Shown: positions 34,901 to 49,087, counted from the stretch's first letter. The stretch: DNA of 64,000 nucleotides from Macrotrachela quadricornifera (GCA_022393335.1 JAJEKB010000585.1:191944-255943); one strand, 5' to 3'. Notes: generated by a model not told the origin, from the sequence alone. Numbers and translations are program-made.

Positions 34901-36624
34901 AAAAACAAATTTTCACCTAGGTAAAATAGAGTGAAAATATTCGTATATATAAGTATGAGGCAGGTAATGAAAAACGTAATTTATAGTCTTATGAGTGTGC
35001 CGAAGTGCTTTTAAGTGGTCTCATGACTATCTACGTATATCATTAATGAATGATATGAATGACACTATCAATCATAATTTGTTTTCGATTAATTTTTATC
35101 ACTACATAGATCATGAATAAACCAACCGATTGTTTGATAGATTTAGCTTCTCGTTAAATTTAAAATATTTTCATCAAAGTAATCTAGATTTTAATGAGTT
35201 TTTCTTTTTTTTTTTATTTAATAATATTTATACAGTACTTTAGAGTAAATTTATCTTCAAGCAGTTAATAATACTTTTCATTGCTTATCAGATGACTTTC
35301 TATTTAAAGATATGTGTGAATATCTTGTCTTCATATTATATTCTATCAGATATATTATTTAACTGCGTCTTCTTCTTCTATATAGTTTAAATATATCTAC
35401 TTGTGTTAAGAGTCATATGTACACGTTTCGAATGAGCAACATAGTTCTCAATGCTTCTCTTCTGTAACTAATCGAATGTTCTGGAACATTCTATTTGAAA
35501 GGTATATAGTATCGATGAGAACAATGATGTGTCATCTTATGAATGATAGTGTTTATAATTGTATATTGTCTCAACATCTTTGAATCATCACTTTAAATAT
35601 ACTTTTCTGTTTGGTTTATTAATCGTCGATACAGATATTGGTAAACTATACAAGATAGGTATTATTTGGTGAATGACTAAGGTAAGCTATTTAATTAGAA
35701 TCTTTTTTTCTATGTTTTCGAGAATAAAATGAATAATATTTGAATGAATATGACATTTGAATGAGTATAATAAAAATAGAAGAAAGTATATGATGTTTTG
35801 ATTACATTGATAAAACATTTTTATGTGAAAAGTAAAAAAGATATAATTAGCTTTCATCATAAATATAAGTGTTCGTTGACATGTACTATTTTTAGTTATC
35901 TGATAATTTGAAAAAAAATGGATAAAAAATGACGACATGTATTAATATCGTCGTTAGATCTTTTTTTATATATGTTGAAAACCTTTAAAAGGTTATATAT
36001 ATATCACATGTTCCCCCATGTTTTTTTTTTCTTTTGTTTGCTTTTCTTTTTTCTTTCGATCGTCTGATGTAATATGACCTTTTTTTCGTCATCATTATTT
36101 TGAGTTTGTCAAAGAGATATGCAGTATATTCTGTTTTAATTATGCAACAAACGAAAATTTCACGTGTTGAAGAATGTATGAAATTGACTAATAAATGATT
36201 TTAACATGAACTACTGTTTGACATAATAATGGTTGGATTATAGTATCTACCAGTGAATAGAAAGCAATAGATGAGTCATAGATGTCTACTGACTTTTCTC
36301 TTTTGTTATTCTTTCTTTTCTCAAGGCCTATTTAAACGAATAGGAAGAAGATTCGTTCTTTTCTTCCTATAACCGGTTATCATCTCAGCTGACTCATTTA
36401 CCAAAGGGTCAATACGTACGAAAGAAACCCTTCGATAGGGGGGTGTGTGTATAAGATGTACAATCTTTTTCTCTTTTTTTTCTCTTTCATTCTGACATTA
36501 AGAAGGGGTTATTTGTTATTGTTATTTTGTTGATAGTCAACTTCACTTTTCTATGTTCTAGATTTTGATTCATAGACTAGACAAGTTTCCTTTTTAAAAT
36601 TATACATATTAATCATTTATATCA
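32400..36624. other. Intergenic; GC-richer islet and (AT)18
   Basis: About 4.2 kb without a firm gene. The block at 33180-33345 is clearly less AT-rich than its surroundings and is preceded on the minus strand by an acceptor-like T-tract/TAG; 37 codons are open there, but no family is seen. At 33474-33590 the minus strand offers an exon-like frame (RNTTKRFVSTLIELYNI, ending NLTDE) after a CATTGTAG acceptor, also unplaced. Bases 34861-34896 are an (AT)18 repeat. 35.9-36.6 kb is the promoter side of the glycogen-targeting subunit gene. Confidence 0.35.
34861..34896. repeat. (AT)18 dinucleotide microsatellite
   Basis: Uninterrupted AT repeat. It creates a Tyr-Ile frame on the minus strand that is not a gene. 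Confidence 0.95.
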
Positions 36625-39077
36625 ATGTCCCTTAGGACCAAAACAACGAATGATAGCGACGGTGTTGATGCTCCACTTTTATCAAGTAATCATAAAGTAA
36701 TACATTATTTACAAAATTCAACACGTTGTTCAACTAATAATAAACATAATCCTTTAAATATTCTTCATAAAACTTCGTCACATACACATGATTTATTTAA
36801 TATGAAAGATACATCTATGCACAATAATAATCATCAATCTCAACATCGTATACGTTCTTGTTCAGAAGATGGTTCAACATCATCTGTTATTGATACCTTA
36901 TCACGATCTGATTTTAGTCTTGGTTCTAGTCTATCCGATCCTGGTGGACATTGTTGTACATTAAGTTCAAATACATCATCATCAGGTATATGTAGTACAT
37001 TTTCTGATGTTGGACATGAAGAAGGAACATCAACATCATCTGAAGAACTAGACTTTAATCTTGGATTTGATCAAATTAGTGATAATGATGATATTGAAGT
37101 AGCTAACCTTATTGAAGTTGATGAAGATGATGAACATGAGCAAAATGAAGGAGACAATCAACGAATCTCAAATAAGAACAGTGGTAAAAAAAAGTGAAAA
37201 ATTCAACTTTTTATTTTATTTATGTATTTTGTTTTTTTTAGATACAGCAACAATACTTGATACTGGTGAATCAAATTTAGATGCACGTATTAGTGAATTA
37301 GAAGAAATTCTTCGTAAATCTTATAATTCAACAAATATTGATTATGATGATTATGAATTTACTAATGATGATACAATAACAGCTGATCCAAAAAAACAAC
37401 AACAACGTGCATCACTTTTACATGATTCAACATATACATTATGTTCACAAGATCGTTTTTCAGCATATACAGAAGATGATGATCAAGATACTGAACAAAT
37501 GATAACCGGTATTGGTGTACGGTCAAATTCATGGGGTATTGTTCAATTGGATGGAAAAACAGCTTTAATAGATAAAGCACCAAAAAAAGTTGTTCGCTTT
37601 GCAGATATGTTGGTATGTTTTATTTATTTTAAGATAAGATAAATAGAATGTTCATTTAAATAAGAAAGAAAAAAGTTCATTTAACGGTCATATTTATAAA
37701 TTAAGATAAAAAGAAAAGTACTATCAAACATTTTTTAAACTATTAAAAAATAAAAAGATTTCTTTATGAAAATATTCTGTCCTAGTGATATACGGAATTA
37801 TAAAATAGATTCTTATGTTTAAGGTTTATATATGTAAAATATTAATCTATTGATGCATTTCTTTGTGAAGGAATGTCCATCTTTTGTTTTTGTATGAGTT
37901 TAGTTCTGCTTATTATGAATTATTCAAGAAAGATAATCATTTTTTTTCTCAATAATTATATCAAATAAAAACTTTTGAAATATCATTTTTTTTTTATTTC
38001 TATTATTATACTATGAAGAATTTTAGAGTTTGGAATTTGAATCTATTAAGATAGAGATGTACATTTAGTTTTGAATATAAATTAACATTAGAACTGTTCT
38101 TAAATAGCAAGTTCGATCTTCTTTTCATTTCGAGTTAATAAATATCATTTTCTGATAAGCTGAAATGAATTATGTTATTATATGGTTTGTTTTGATCATT
38201 CTTAGTTTTAATGTAAAATTGAATTAAAAGAAATCACTATGATGATTTCAAGCCTTTTCAGTTATTTATAAAATTTAAAAAATAAACTGAATAATACTCG
38301 TTTATATTAATTAATTTAGCGAATTTTTTTTTGTGAAATTGATATTAAATTTTCTTTTATATTCATTTAAATAAGAAAGAAGTATTAATAATTATATTTT
38401 TTAGGGTCTTGATCTTGAATCTATTCGTTATATGACTCCACCCGATCAATCAACTAATTCACTTATTCAAGAATGTATTCGTATTAAACTTGAACAATTA
38501 CGTCTTGCTAAAAGTCAATCAAGTATATCTTCAGCATCTTTATCTCCATTTGATCTTTCACCTATTCATAATCGATCATCTTCCTCTTCATCATTATCTA
38601 TTCCTACAAAATCACCCAAGCAATATTATCTTGTTTCAAAATATTTTACTTCTCCAACAGATATTATTCCATTAATATACCAAAGGCAAATAATGCTTGA
38701 ATGTTTATATACAAAAGATGCAATAACATATGGAACAATTCGTGTTCATAATTGTGCTTATGATAAACGTATTTTTGCTCGTATAACTGAAAATGATTGG
38801 AATACATATCAAGATATTCAGGCATGGCATTCAATGAATTATCCAAATGATAATACAGATACATTCACATTTGAAATACGTCTAGGAAAATATAATGATA
38901 ATACAAATGTACCCAAACAGATTTATTTTGCAGTTTGTTTACAAGCTATGTGTCAAGAATTTTGGGATAATAATCGAGGATGGAATTATATGTTAGATGT
39001 ACATGAAAGGTAAAGAAAATCAAATAATTGAAAATAATATTATTCTTCTTTTTTTATTCGTTTATTCCAGGATTTAA
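36625..39077 (+). CDS. PPP1R3: Protein phosphatase 1 glycogen-targeting subunit (CBM21, PPP1R3 family)
   Basis: Four exons, 513 aa in frame: 36625-37183, 37242-37612, 38405-39009 and a terminal 7-nt coding exon 39071-39077 (finishing Arg, then Ile and stop). The family brings PP1 catalytic subunit to glycogen to activate glycogen synthase. The PP1-docking motif KKVVRFADM is at about 301-309, followed by GLDLESIRYM, the usual spacing before the carbohydrate-binding part. The CBM21 domain spans about 385-510: a QIMLEC strand, GTIRVHNCAYDKRIFARI, DWNTY, and FWDNNRGWNY with the conserved WDNN-G-NY glycogen-binding signature. The N-terminal half is Ser/His/Asn-rich with an acidic stretch near 160-180. 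Which vertebrate PPP1R3 paralogue it matches cannot be decided. Confidence 0.93.
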
Positions 39078-42000
39078 CCCGGGATTCACCTGCAAATTTT
39101 AAATAAATCATAGTTTAGCTTGAGTCAATTTCGAAGTGAGAAAATAATACGACTAGTGTTAGATTTGTCTTGGCTAATATTTGATTGACTCTAGTTGTAG
39201 GTCATATGCAGATTTTTGTGCAATATTGAAAATTTAAAAAAAAAAACTCATTTTTATTAAAGTTTAACTTTTCAAATTACGATTGTTCACCAAATTTCGA
39301 CTTTGTTTAAAAAATTTTTAAGAAAATAATTGAATAATATATTTCAAATTTGGAAAATGTTTTATATATCTAAGTTTTCTAGATTTGAAAGAATATTCAG
39401 ATATATTTTTTCGTCAAGCTAATTAATTGTAAGAATAGAATATTTATTTTAAATGAAATATTGAGAATCATTTGCAAAGAGTTCTTGAATTTATACAAAC
39501 CCCATGATTTATCTTTTGATAGCTTATAAGATGTGAAATAAGTCATTATTTCAAAAAATTTTCATCCTTTCCATCTTTGTACTCTATTTAACATTAACCT
39601 TAAAAAAACTAGACTTTATACTAATATTCTAAAGATATTGAAATATGTTTCTGTAAATAGTTAAAAAAAGTCAATCAAATTAAATTATATAAGTATGTTC
39701 TTTCATCAGTCTATTCTATCAATCTAACATTACTCTAGAAAAATCTGAGAACGAACGCTAATAAATGTATACATAGGACTATTCTTGTAAGAAAAGGTTT
39801 CCACGCTCCTGTTAACTTGATATCCTTGAATCGATCCTTCTCATAATAATAATTGAGCAAGGTCGATATTTTGTATTTTATTTAGATCAAGGTCTTTTTT
39901 TTTCATTCATTCTTGATTTGACACTCCAATATGTGTCGATAACGAGTTGTTACATAGACAAATGAAACGAGAATATTATAGTAATTTAGTATATGATATG
40001 ATCATGTTATATTTTTAATAGAGTTCTATACTTTTTTTATCCGTTTTTTGATAATAATACACCGGAAATAATGAATTTGATTCTGCATGACTTTCATTAT
40101 TTTAGACAAGAGTACATTCTCGTTGCTATTATGTTTAGAAATTTCTGATTGATTTTATTTGAGAAAAGACTATAAGCAAAAATATTAGAGACAACGCTAT
40201 ACATTCCACTAAATGCTATGTCAAGGATTATATCTATTCAAAGTATGTGAATGTCTAAGATTAAATCAAATACGAATATCCTTCAGATTTGTTATCATTT
40301 CTGGATCAAATTCTGATTGAGAATCGTGACTAAATACATATAATTTCTAAGTTGATTGAATTACTTTCACTTTGGATTAAAAACTGATGCATGATCAAAT
40401 ATTAGGATATGATAAATAAAAGAGCAAGTGAAAGATAATTTATCTTGTAATGTATTTCATCCTTTTTCTTTCGATTGATAAATGTAGTCATAATTTTAAA
40501 GATTCTCAAAGGTAAAAACATACAACAAAATTATCAGGTTTTTAATCATCAAAAATGAATAGCAATATTCAAACATGATATTCCTTATATTGAGTATATG
40601 GTACTTAATTATATCTCAAAAGCAATTTGAATTTATAAGATATTTATCATATAAAAGAAATCATTAAACAAAAAGAATATTCTTATTTTATCAGCAAATG
40701 TCAATATATTTCTTTCATATAAAAAATTTAGTGAAGAGAATAAAAAATCATCGATTTCAGACATGAAACATTCTTACAATGCTATATCCATATCATTTAG
40801 AGAATTTTTTTTCTTCAATAATTGATTGACTACCTACTAATATCTGGTAGTCTTCTTACAGAAGTTTCGTGTTATAATCATTGCTGATTATATTATGGCG
40901 ATAACTATTATAAAATTACATCGATAATAATCAAGGATAAACAAATATAATTTGAGCTAGCAAATTTTACATAATAAATAAATTAGTATATTGTTCGTCT
41001 CAATATCAAAAGAGTGTTTAATAGTCATGTTTTTTACTAATAACGAACAACAATAAAATAGAATAGAAATAGTATTTTGATCTTGTTATACTATAGATAT
41101 TGAATAATTTAGAATTATATTTAAAAGAATTACAATGAAGTTCAAATGTGATTAATAGTTATATGTAAATGAAATAACCCACCCGCCCCATTTAATATCA
41201 GTCATCATGCCCTTTTAAACTCTTATGTCTAGCTGAAAAGTAGAACATTCGAATATTTTTGTATGCAGAACAGTGTTCAAAACAAGAAATAGCACATTAG
41301 AGCATGACAGTTCACTAAGTACTTATGGGATTTTTAATAGGCAAGCTTATAACGAAAATATTCTTTAGATAAAGATGAAGTATGATGCAGATTGATCTGT
41401 CTCACGGGTGTCAAATAATGACGAGTTCTAAAATTATGATAAATATCTGTGCAAAATAAAAAGCACTTCTATCAGTCTCTCGAGTATCCATTCATTAAAA
41501 AGAAAAAATGTACTGTATTTATTTCTTACTTATTTTATAAAAGAAAATATATTCAATAAATCAAAAAACTATAAAAAATTGTCGGATGTAATAAATCCAT
41601 TAAGAATATCTTTTTTTAATCTTATTATTATTTACACAAAAGAATATAGTTTAGGCTGGAAATTGAAAAAAAGAATATTTGCCGCTTATCTCCCAAATGT
41701 ATTAAATAATCTTATGATTTTGCCGAGTGAGACTTTCTCATATTGTTTTGCATATGCTTAAGTATTAGAATAGAATTAGTTTATTCCTTTGATCAATTCA
41801 TATATACCAAAATATATATATGCTTTCTTTAATGATGTATTATGTAGAATAATAAGATAAATCTGACAAATAAACAATCAATCAAATTTGTTGAGTATTC
41901 TTTAATACAGAAAGGGCAATCACACAACTTTTTATGTGAATATTTTTTTTACGTGCAAAATTTAACAAAATATCAATTAAATCATTAATTCTTTTCTATT

Positions 42001-45000
42001 TTTTTTTTTTTGTAGACGATGAAAACAAATTTGTGAATAAACTCAAAAATCAATACAGATGAAAATGACGCTTAAAGTCGAGTTACACGTTTAACGTGCA
42101 TCTCTGGTTCTTATCTATATTTTTCTTTTTTTTTTGCATGGTGATACATTTTCTTTCTTTATCGCTATTTTTGTCTTGTACATTAGTTTTCCTTTTTTTT
42201 TCTGTGAACATACGACTCGTTTTCCTTCTTATTGTCTTCTGTTTTCTTTTTTTTTTTCTTTGGTTATTTGCTAGTGTACGTGTGCCAGTGAGTGAGATTG
42301 ATTATTAAAGAAAGAAAAATTGCCACTACACACATATATGTTGCATTCTATTATCTAGTTTGCTATGCTCTATTTTCCGAAAGAATTAGTAAAGTTCGCG
42401 CATACCACAATTGTCATCAGCTTTGTTAAGTATGTAAGTCTGATTTTTTTCTCTCCGATAACCATACTTCATCAAATTTTTCCATACATCTGCTTGTATG
42501 TGTATATATATATACTATATATATATATATGTATGCATAATCTTCGTGCTCGATCGATTAATATGTATATGGAATGTAGTTTTTTGTTTATATGTTTACG
42601 TGCATATGATTCTGTGATGTTGATGATAATGAATGGTTTCTTTTTTGGTCGATTAATAGAAACTGTTGAGTATTGCATATTAATGATAAAGTAAATGTAG
42701 AATAAATGAAAGAATAAAGACACGTAGAAAAATAATATAATATTTAGATAAAATTAAAACGACTTATATTTCTTTTAAAGTTACCAATTAATATACGTAT
42801 GTCTTGTGGAGATTTAATTGATTCTTTTCTTTTATTCTAAAATATAAATGCCAGAAGCACATCGTTCTTGTTATTATTGTTGTTCCCGTCAATTTGTCTA
42901 GAGGATCTATAGGGAATTTGAGAGTACATTAAAACTAGTGATGTTTTCGGCATTTTAATAGACACGTTGAATGTTCTATGGATATATCTATCTATATATG
43001 TATAGAGAGAAATATACAACTAGATGATAAATAATCGATTTAGAATGGCATTCACTGTCAATTCTTATAACTTAAATAATGATCTAATTTTGATATTGGC
43101 CAGACATACTTTGAACTAAATAAATTATAATTAAGATAAGAAAAGTACGTCTGACATAAACTAAAAGGTTGTTACAGTCTTTCTGTTGATAGACAGTTTA
43201 CACACTGTGATGACAAATGAATGACAGAGATATAAGTGTTTAAGATCATTAGCAAATAATGCTTGTGTTGATTGAATAAACTGATTCGAATTGTTTAAAA
43301 TGTGGCAAACCGTATATAAATGAATTTTGCTATCGGCGACAAGAGATTTTCTGTTCATCTATCGCTCATAATAATATGCTACGATTTATTAAAAACAATT
43401 TTGTCTTTCCTTAATCAACTAACATGTATTCTTGGTTTAAGTACTTTTCGCAGCTTTTATTAATTCAGTCAAGCATTTTGTTATCGTATATAAAAAAAAA
43501 AATAACAAAATAAGTTCGATTTTATAGCTTTAGAATGTCACATAGATCCGAATATGATCGCGTGCTCGATTTAATAAAATAACGAGCAATCGATTGCATA
43601 CAAAATGGCATCAACATTTTATTCGATAGTTCCTATATGTCAGAAAAGCTTTTGCCTTTTCCTTGTCTTTATCTCCTTCTTTTTTCACTCTATCTCTTTT
43701 CTTCTGTCATTCTCGAGTTTTCTTTCTATCTGTTTTTTCCTTTTCATAAGCTAACGAGAATAGGCATTCATTTCGGTTGTTGGACAGTAATAAAAAAAAA
43801 GAAGAAAAAAAGCATAGCCGGAGTGCATCCATTCTAATGATGCTGATGAGCTTGCAGTATTTCCGATTGACGGGAAGATCAATAGACAGGAGTAGAGAGA
43901 ATCGAAGAAATACTGAATAGATAGACAAGCGACGTTGATTATAAAAGTAATGATCTATTTTTATACAACACATTTCTGATGTGCGTACTTCTTAATTTAA
44001 CTTATATAGATAAACTTGAAAAATTTGTTATTTATAGAGTCATATCCATTTTGAGTTTAAAATTTCTGTTCATTCCAATTATTTTGGTACATATTAAACA
44101 ATATATATATGCAAAGCATATATATATATATATTGTAAAGGAAATAAACGGCAATAAGTGAATATTTCCTTTACTTTCATTTTATTGTTATTGAAATGTG
44201 AGCTCGAACATATAATATCACTGTAAATGAGAAACGCCTATTTAAAGCAGTGACATAAGTGTGCATAGTTCAAATTGGTTAAATTACATTTGCTGTGCAT
44301 GATTCCCATCGTCGCTCGTAGAAACAGTCTTATTACCAGCTGCACGTTGTCGCATAAAGTAATCTGATAGAACACAAATTGCACTATCTAGTAGCACACT
44401 CTTCTTTCACCTCTTAGTATGACGTTCTGGCCTAACAAGCACACGTACGTACACACATAGAAAACTAATTGTGCGCGAACATCTCTATCGTTGTCAAGTA
44501 TGAGATACTTCTAAAACATTGAATGAGGATAGGATTATTAATGTCAACTTTATTCAATATTTCATACAGTAACATAACAATAGTGACTGATACAAATAAA
44601 AAAAATGTTTTTTTTTTTCTTTTCAATGTAAATGTTTTTTGTGAATATGTTGAGGACGACAGAAAAGGGGAGTAAAAAAAAACGCTTGTAATTGGTCTCG
44701 ATGTTTGGAGAAGAATCGTCATTTGTTTTTTTTTTCTTTATACTGCCATTTCTTTAGTAAGTAAAACAAAACCAAAAATATAGGAATCACTTCTTAATCC
44801 ATTCTATTATTTATATTAATAATTCAGTATTAGATTGAGCATCTTTCTATGTAAATAAAAACATGACAAAATTAATTTTTTTTATAGAAAATATTGAAAA
44901 GTTAGATCTAGTTTGATTTTTTTTTCTAATCTTTGCTTACACTTTTTACATCCTGTTCAACAAGAATAAAAGGCCAAAAGAAACGTCAACGATATTTATA

Positions 45001-45176
45001 GTTCAGAACTATTGTTCCAATATAATTTGTCTATAGTCAATTTTTGATAAGAACAGAAAAGAAAAAAATAAAACCTTTCATGTTTTTTAGTCTTCTTATC
45101 AATTCTCTTCACAATTGACAAGCGCAATAAAGTTAGAAGAGACTTTTTTTTTGATTGATTATTATTGCTAATAATC
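39078..45176. other. Long intergenic region, no supported gene
   Basis: Six kilobases of AT-rich DNA. Frames at 41579-41761, 42096-42308, 42365-42694, 43637-43973 and 44465-44722 are Phe/Ile/Lys low-complexity without splice partners. A less AT-rich islet at about 44284-44460 has 40 open codons on the minus strand, ending with MRQRAAGNKTVSTSDDGN at 44355-44284. This is protein-like but unplaced. Upstream of 45177 lies the receptor promoter. Confidence 0.4.
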
Positions 45177-46391
45177 ATGAATATATCATCTAACTCGACA
45201 TCAATTTCTGAACAACGTCTTGCCGAATTTAAACGTATTGTCGAGGGTTATTTATTATCTTTAGTATGTATATGTGGCTTATTAGGTAACGCATTGACAT
45301 GTGTAATATTATCCAGTCGGGTTATGCGTACATCAACAACAAATATTTATATATTTGCATTATCATGTGCATCATCATGTGTTTTACTTGGTTTTTTATT
45401 AACACATGGAATACGCTCAACATTTCATGCTGAAACATTTTATCGACATATATTTACAAGAGTTTTTCCAGTACATTTGACATGCTTATTAATACAAATC
45501 TATTTAACAGCAACTGTAGCTGTTGATCGATTTATTCTTATTTGTTTACCATTTCGAGGTCAAAAATGGCGTAGTCCACAACGTGCAATATTTGTTGTTA
45601 TATCTGTAACAATATTTTGTATATTATATTGTGTACCATTTTGGTTTGAATTTACTCTTATTGAAAAAAATAATACACAAATAATAACTCTATCAAAATT
45701 TGGAGCACACCCATTATTTCGTGTAATAATGCGTAAATATCTTTATTTTGTTTTTGTTTTTCTCATTCCATTATCAACTATAATAATATGTAAAACAATG
45801 ATTATTAAAAAATTATATATTGTACGTAAACGTAAACGTCTGTTGGGTAATTTAACAAAACAAAATCGTTCATCAAATGCTATTAATTTTTTATTATTAT
45901 CAATTGTATTTGTATTTCTTATAACACAATTTCCTTATTTTGTATTTAATGTTCTTTATTCAGTGGTTGGTACAAAATTAATGACTAATTTACTTGCAAG
46001 ACAATATTTAGCTATAAATAATCTTTTATCTGTTTTAAATGCATCATCGACATTTATACTTTATGCTTTTTTTGATCGAAAATTTCGACAAGTTGGTCAA
46101 CATTTTTTATTTTGTAAACCATTACCAGCTGGTTTTGATGCTCCAGGTGGTGCTACACGTATATTAACATCAAATCGTAATCCAAGTTTTCTTACATCAA
46201 ATACAAAATCTTATCGTTCATCAATACAATTACTAAAAAATCATCGATATTCAACAACTGTAAATAATAATGTACAAGATTTAACAAAACAACAATTAAT
46301 TGAAACAAAATTAACATCAACAAAAAGTGCTCCACTTTTTGAAACTGAAGAACATATGTCAGCATGTGATGGATTATCCAAAATAAGTTAA
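45177..46391 (+). CDS. Rhodopsin-like G-protein-coupled receptor, peptide type, single exon
   Basis: 404 aa without introns. The ATG at 45177 is preferred to an upstream TTG in frame. The N-terminus has N-glycosylation sites (NIS, NST). Seven hydrophobic segments are visible. TM1 carries GLLGNALTCVIL with the conserved Gly-Asn. TM3 ends AVDRFILICLPFR, a DRF variant of DRY. The third loop is basic (VRKRKRL). TM6 has FVFLITQFPYFVFNVLY. TM7 ends LNASSTFILYAFFDRKFRQ, in which NPxxY is replaced by the N-x-S-x-x-F-x-x-Y form common in FMRFamide/myosuppressin-type receptors. The tail is Ser/Thr-rich, with a Cys (FLFCKPL) that could be palmitoylated. A neuropeptide ligand is likely but not known. Confidence 0.93.
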   Translation: MNISSNSTSISEQRLAEFKRIVEGYLLSLVCICGLLGNALTCVILSSRVMRTSTTNIYIFALSCASSCVLLGFLLTHGIRSTFHAETFYRHIFTRVFPVHLTCLLIQIYLTATVAVDRFILICLPFRGQKWRSPQRAIFVVISVTIFCILYCVPFWFEFTLIEKNNTQIITLSKFGAHPLFRVIMRKYLYFVFVFLIPLSTIIICKTMIIKKLYIVRKRKRLLGNLTKQNRSSNAINFLLLSIVFVFLITQFPYFVFNVLYSVVGTKLMTNLLARQYLAINNLLSVLNASSTFILYAFFDRKFRQVGQHFLFCKPLPAGFDAPGGATRILTSNRNPSFLTSNTKSYRSSIQLLKNHRYSTTVNNNVQDLTKQQLIETKLTSTKSAPLFETEEHMSACDGLSKIS

Positions 46392-48170
46392 ATTTATATT
46401 TTATTTTATTGTTTTTTTTTATTATTATGTTCAGATTATTTCTTGTTTTTTTTTCTTCTTTCTTTTTGTTGTGATTATAAACATAATCTAATATCGAATG
46501 TCAATCTTCACATATACATTTATCAAAAGAGAAGAAAACAAAACGACAACTGTCTTATCATATATCATTATATGTCATATCTTTTCTAGTTATTATTGAT
46601 CAATCGAGAATGATTTTCATTTAATGTTAAACTTTGGTATGTCAACCATACAATTATCAGTAAACATAAAAACAGAATATAATTAATGATAGATGTTTCC
46701 CTATGTAGAGATATAATCGTTCTATGACATGTATATATACAAAAATTGTTTTTTTCCACTAAATATTATCAATAGACTTTAAACTAATGTTGAAAAAAAC
46801 AAACAATTACATTTGTATCTATCATTCGATTCTATAATAAAATAAACAAAATTAAAGTTGAATATCAGTTTTAATATAAATATCTATAAAGAAAACACAT
46901 ATATAGTTTTTGTATTTTTAACCTTGAAATGAGATCCTTAAAATAATCGTTTTAACCTATAGACTATAGATATATAGTCGTGTAATTATATTTGAACTTT
47001 ATCTTAATTGAGAAAATTATTTACATATAAAATGAATATACAATATTATTTTCAATTATCGTATCTTTACAAATAATATCGTTAGGAAATCTACATGATG
47101 TACTTTTAGAACAAAAGAATACCGATTATATCATTCTATTGAATTGTTAAGCAACTTAAAGTACAAGATTTAATGATAATCAATCGAAATAATAATGGTC
47201 TAGATATAAAAAGATAGACAAAGATTATTTATGGAATTGAATTTATAGTGTATCTACAAATAACACGTCAATAGGTTTGTAGTATATAATTTATTTTACC
47301 AGGGAAATATTTTTTTCTTAAATCTTCATAATTAATCTTACTTCCGGTCTGATCCGGAAAATAGATACCAAATATATATACATATACATTAAAGTAAGCT
47401 TTTAAAAGCATTTTGTTTTTTTTTAGTTATATAATTTACATCGGAAGCATACAACATTCACATGCTATTTCATACATTATCATTTTTAAAATAGATAAAA
47501 GTGTTCGTTTTTTATTATGATATTTATATTTTAATAATTTATTTCTATTAAAATATTTATTACATATGAATAATTTTAGTCTTTCATCATCTAATCATTA
47601 TAAACTAATTAAGATATTTTGTCATTATCATTAGCTAAAACTTAGAAAAATTATCTCAAGGAAAAAAAAAGCAAATCTATTATTAATATTCAATTACAAA
47701 TTCTTCAATCATAATTTTTGCTAAGAAAATAAGAAGCACAAAAAGCAAACAAATATTTATAAAATATTCAACATATTCTATTAAAAATTATTCTATTCAA
47801 ACAATATATTTGTCTGGATAGATTACAAAACTTCTTTTTCTTTTTAAATTATCATAACGAATTGAATTCTATTTGATCATTGTCTACGTCAAAGAATATT
47901 ATCATTTTAGGAAATGTTCTTGTAGAATAAAACGTGTTTATTTTATCTCTAACCTTCACTCTTAATTATTAATGAAAAAGATATTATTGACGTTTACATA
48001 GAACATGATGATGAAAGAAGGATATTATGTTTAACTGTTGAAACTAGTGTATAAAAATGACATACAAGTTTGATATTACACAAAATCAAATGTTTATTAT
48101 ATGAATAAGAACGAAAACTGAACAGCACACACATATACAAAAACAAAAGAGATCGATTATATAGATTTGT
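46392..48170. other. Intergenic, nothing recognised
   Basis: AT-rich spacer between convergent genes (receptor on +, SDE2 on -). It must hold both 3' UTRs. I see no coding, RNA or repeat feature I can support. Confidence 0.5.
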
Positions 48171-49087
48171 TTATTTAATTGATTTTTTTTTCTTTGCATC
48201 TTTTTCATGAGTATTTTTGTCATCATCATCATCGTCACTTGATAAATCATCGATATCAATACCTAAGAAAAATGCTGCATTAGCACCTTTTTCTTTTTTT
48301 GTTTTCTTATTTTTAACTTCTCCATCTTCAAGTGTATCATTTGAATGACGTCGTTTTTTTGTTTTTGTTCCTTTTTCATCATCTTCATCATCATCATCAT
48401 CATTATCATTTGTACTAACTGCTGTTGGTGATTTTTTCTTTCTTTTCATTTTTTCTGCTTGAATATATTCAGCACCTATTTGTATAGCTTCATCCATATC
48501 GTCAGCAATTTGTTTCTTTTGTTCATCATATGCTGTATCAGAAAATTTATGTGGCGGTGGAACATTTCGATAATCATTTTTCTCTTCATTTGATGATGAT
48601 GCTGTACTTTTATGTTCAATTGATGGTTTTTCTAATTGTTTTTGCATCCATTCCTAATAATAAAAATAAATTCTTTTTTTTTTTTTTATGAATTCTACAT
48701 ACTTTAAGTTTTTTTTCATTGTTTACATCTCTCATTCGTCTTCCATTTAAATCTCGACAAGCTTCTTTGTTTTTTGATATCAGAATTTGTTTACCAAATG
48801 AACGTAATAAAGATCCAAAACCACCCTTAAAAAAAAGTAGATGAAACATGAATATTCAATGAATATTTGTTTTTTAAACTCACTTTTCCTCCTAATACTT
48901 TTGGCCAAATTTTATACGTTTCATCTTCTATTAATTGATGTTCATTACATAAATCGATTTTCTTTCCATTTTTTTCAATAATATATGTATTTTCACCAAA
49001 TAAATCATTTAATTGGTCAATTAAATCATCAAAATTGTTCAATGATGATAAATGAAAATATTCTTCAAAACCAATTTGAATATACAT
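48171..49087 (-). CDS. SDE2: SDE2 homologue: ubiquitin-fold replication/splicing factor
   Basis: Three exons, 269 aa in frame: 49087-48884, 48825-48703, 48653-48171. Residues 1-67 are the ubiquitin-like fold ending LGG, immediately followed by [10 protein letters not shown]. This is the diglycine~KGGFGS processing site of SDE2, where the ubiquitin-like part is cut off to release the active protein. Next comes [18 protein letters not shown] (about 90-107), the family signature that precedes the spliceosome-contact region. The tail is Lys-rich with nuclear-localisation clusters (KMKRKKK, KKRRH) and acidic Asp runs. The C-terminal SAP domain of human SDE2 is not visible, so the protein is shorter (human 451 aa). 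It lies 149 bp downstream of the PIWI stop on the same strand. Confidence 0.92.

Noticed and set aside
42096..42723. Frames of 70, 109 and 83 codons on both strands
   Set aside because: AT and poly-T low complexity in a gene desert, no family resemblance, no splice context.
43979..44161. 60-codon plus-strand frame near an ATAT palindrome
   Set aside because: Ile/Tyr/Lys composition from AT repeats and no supporting features.
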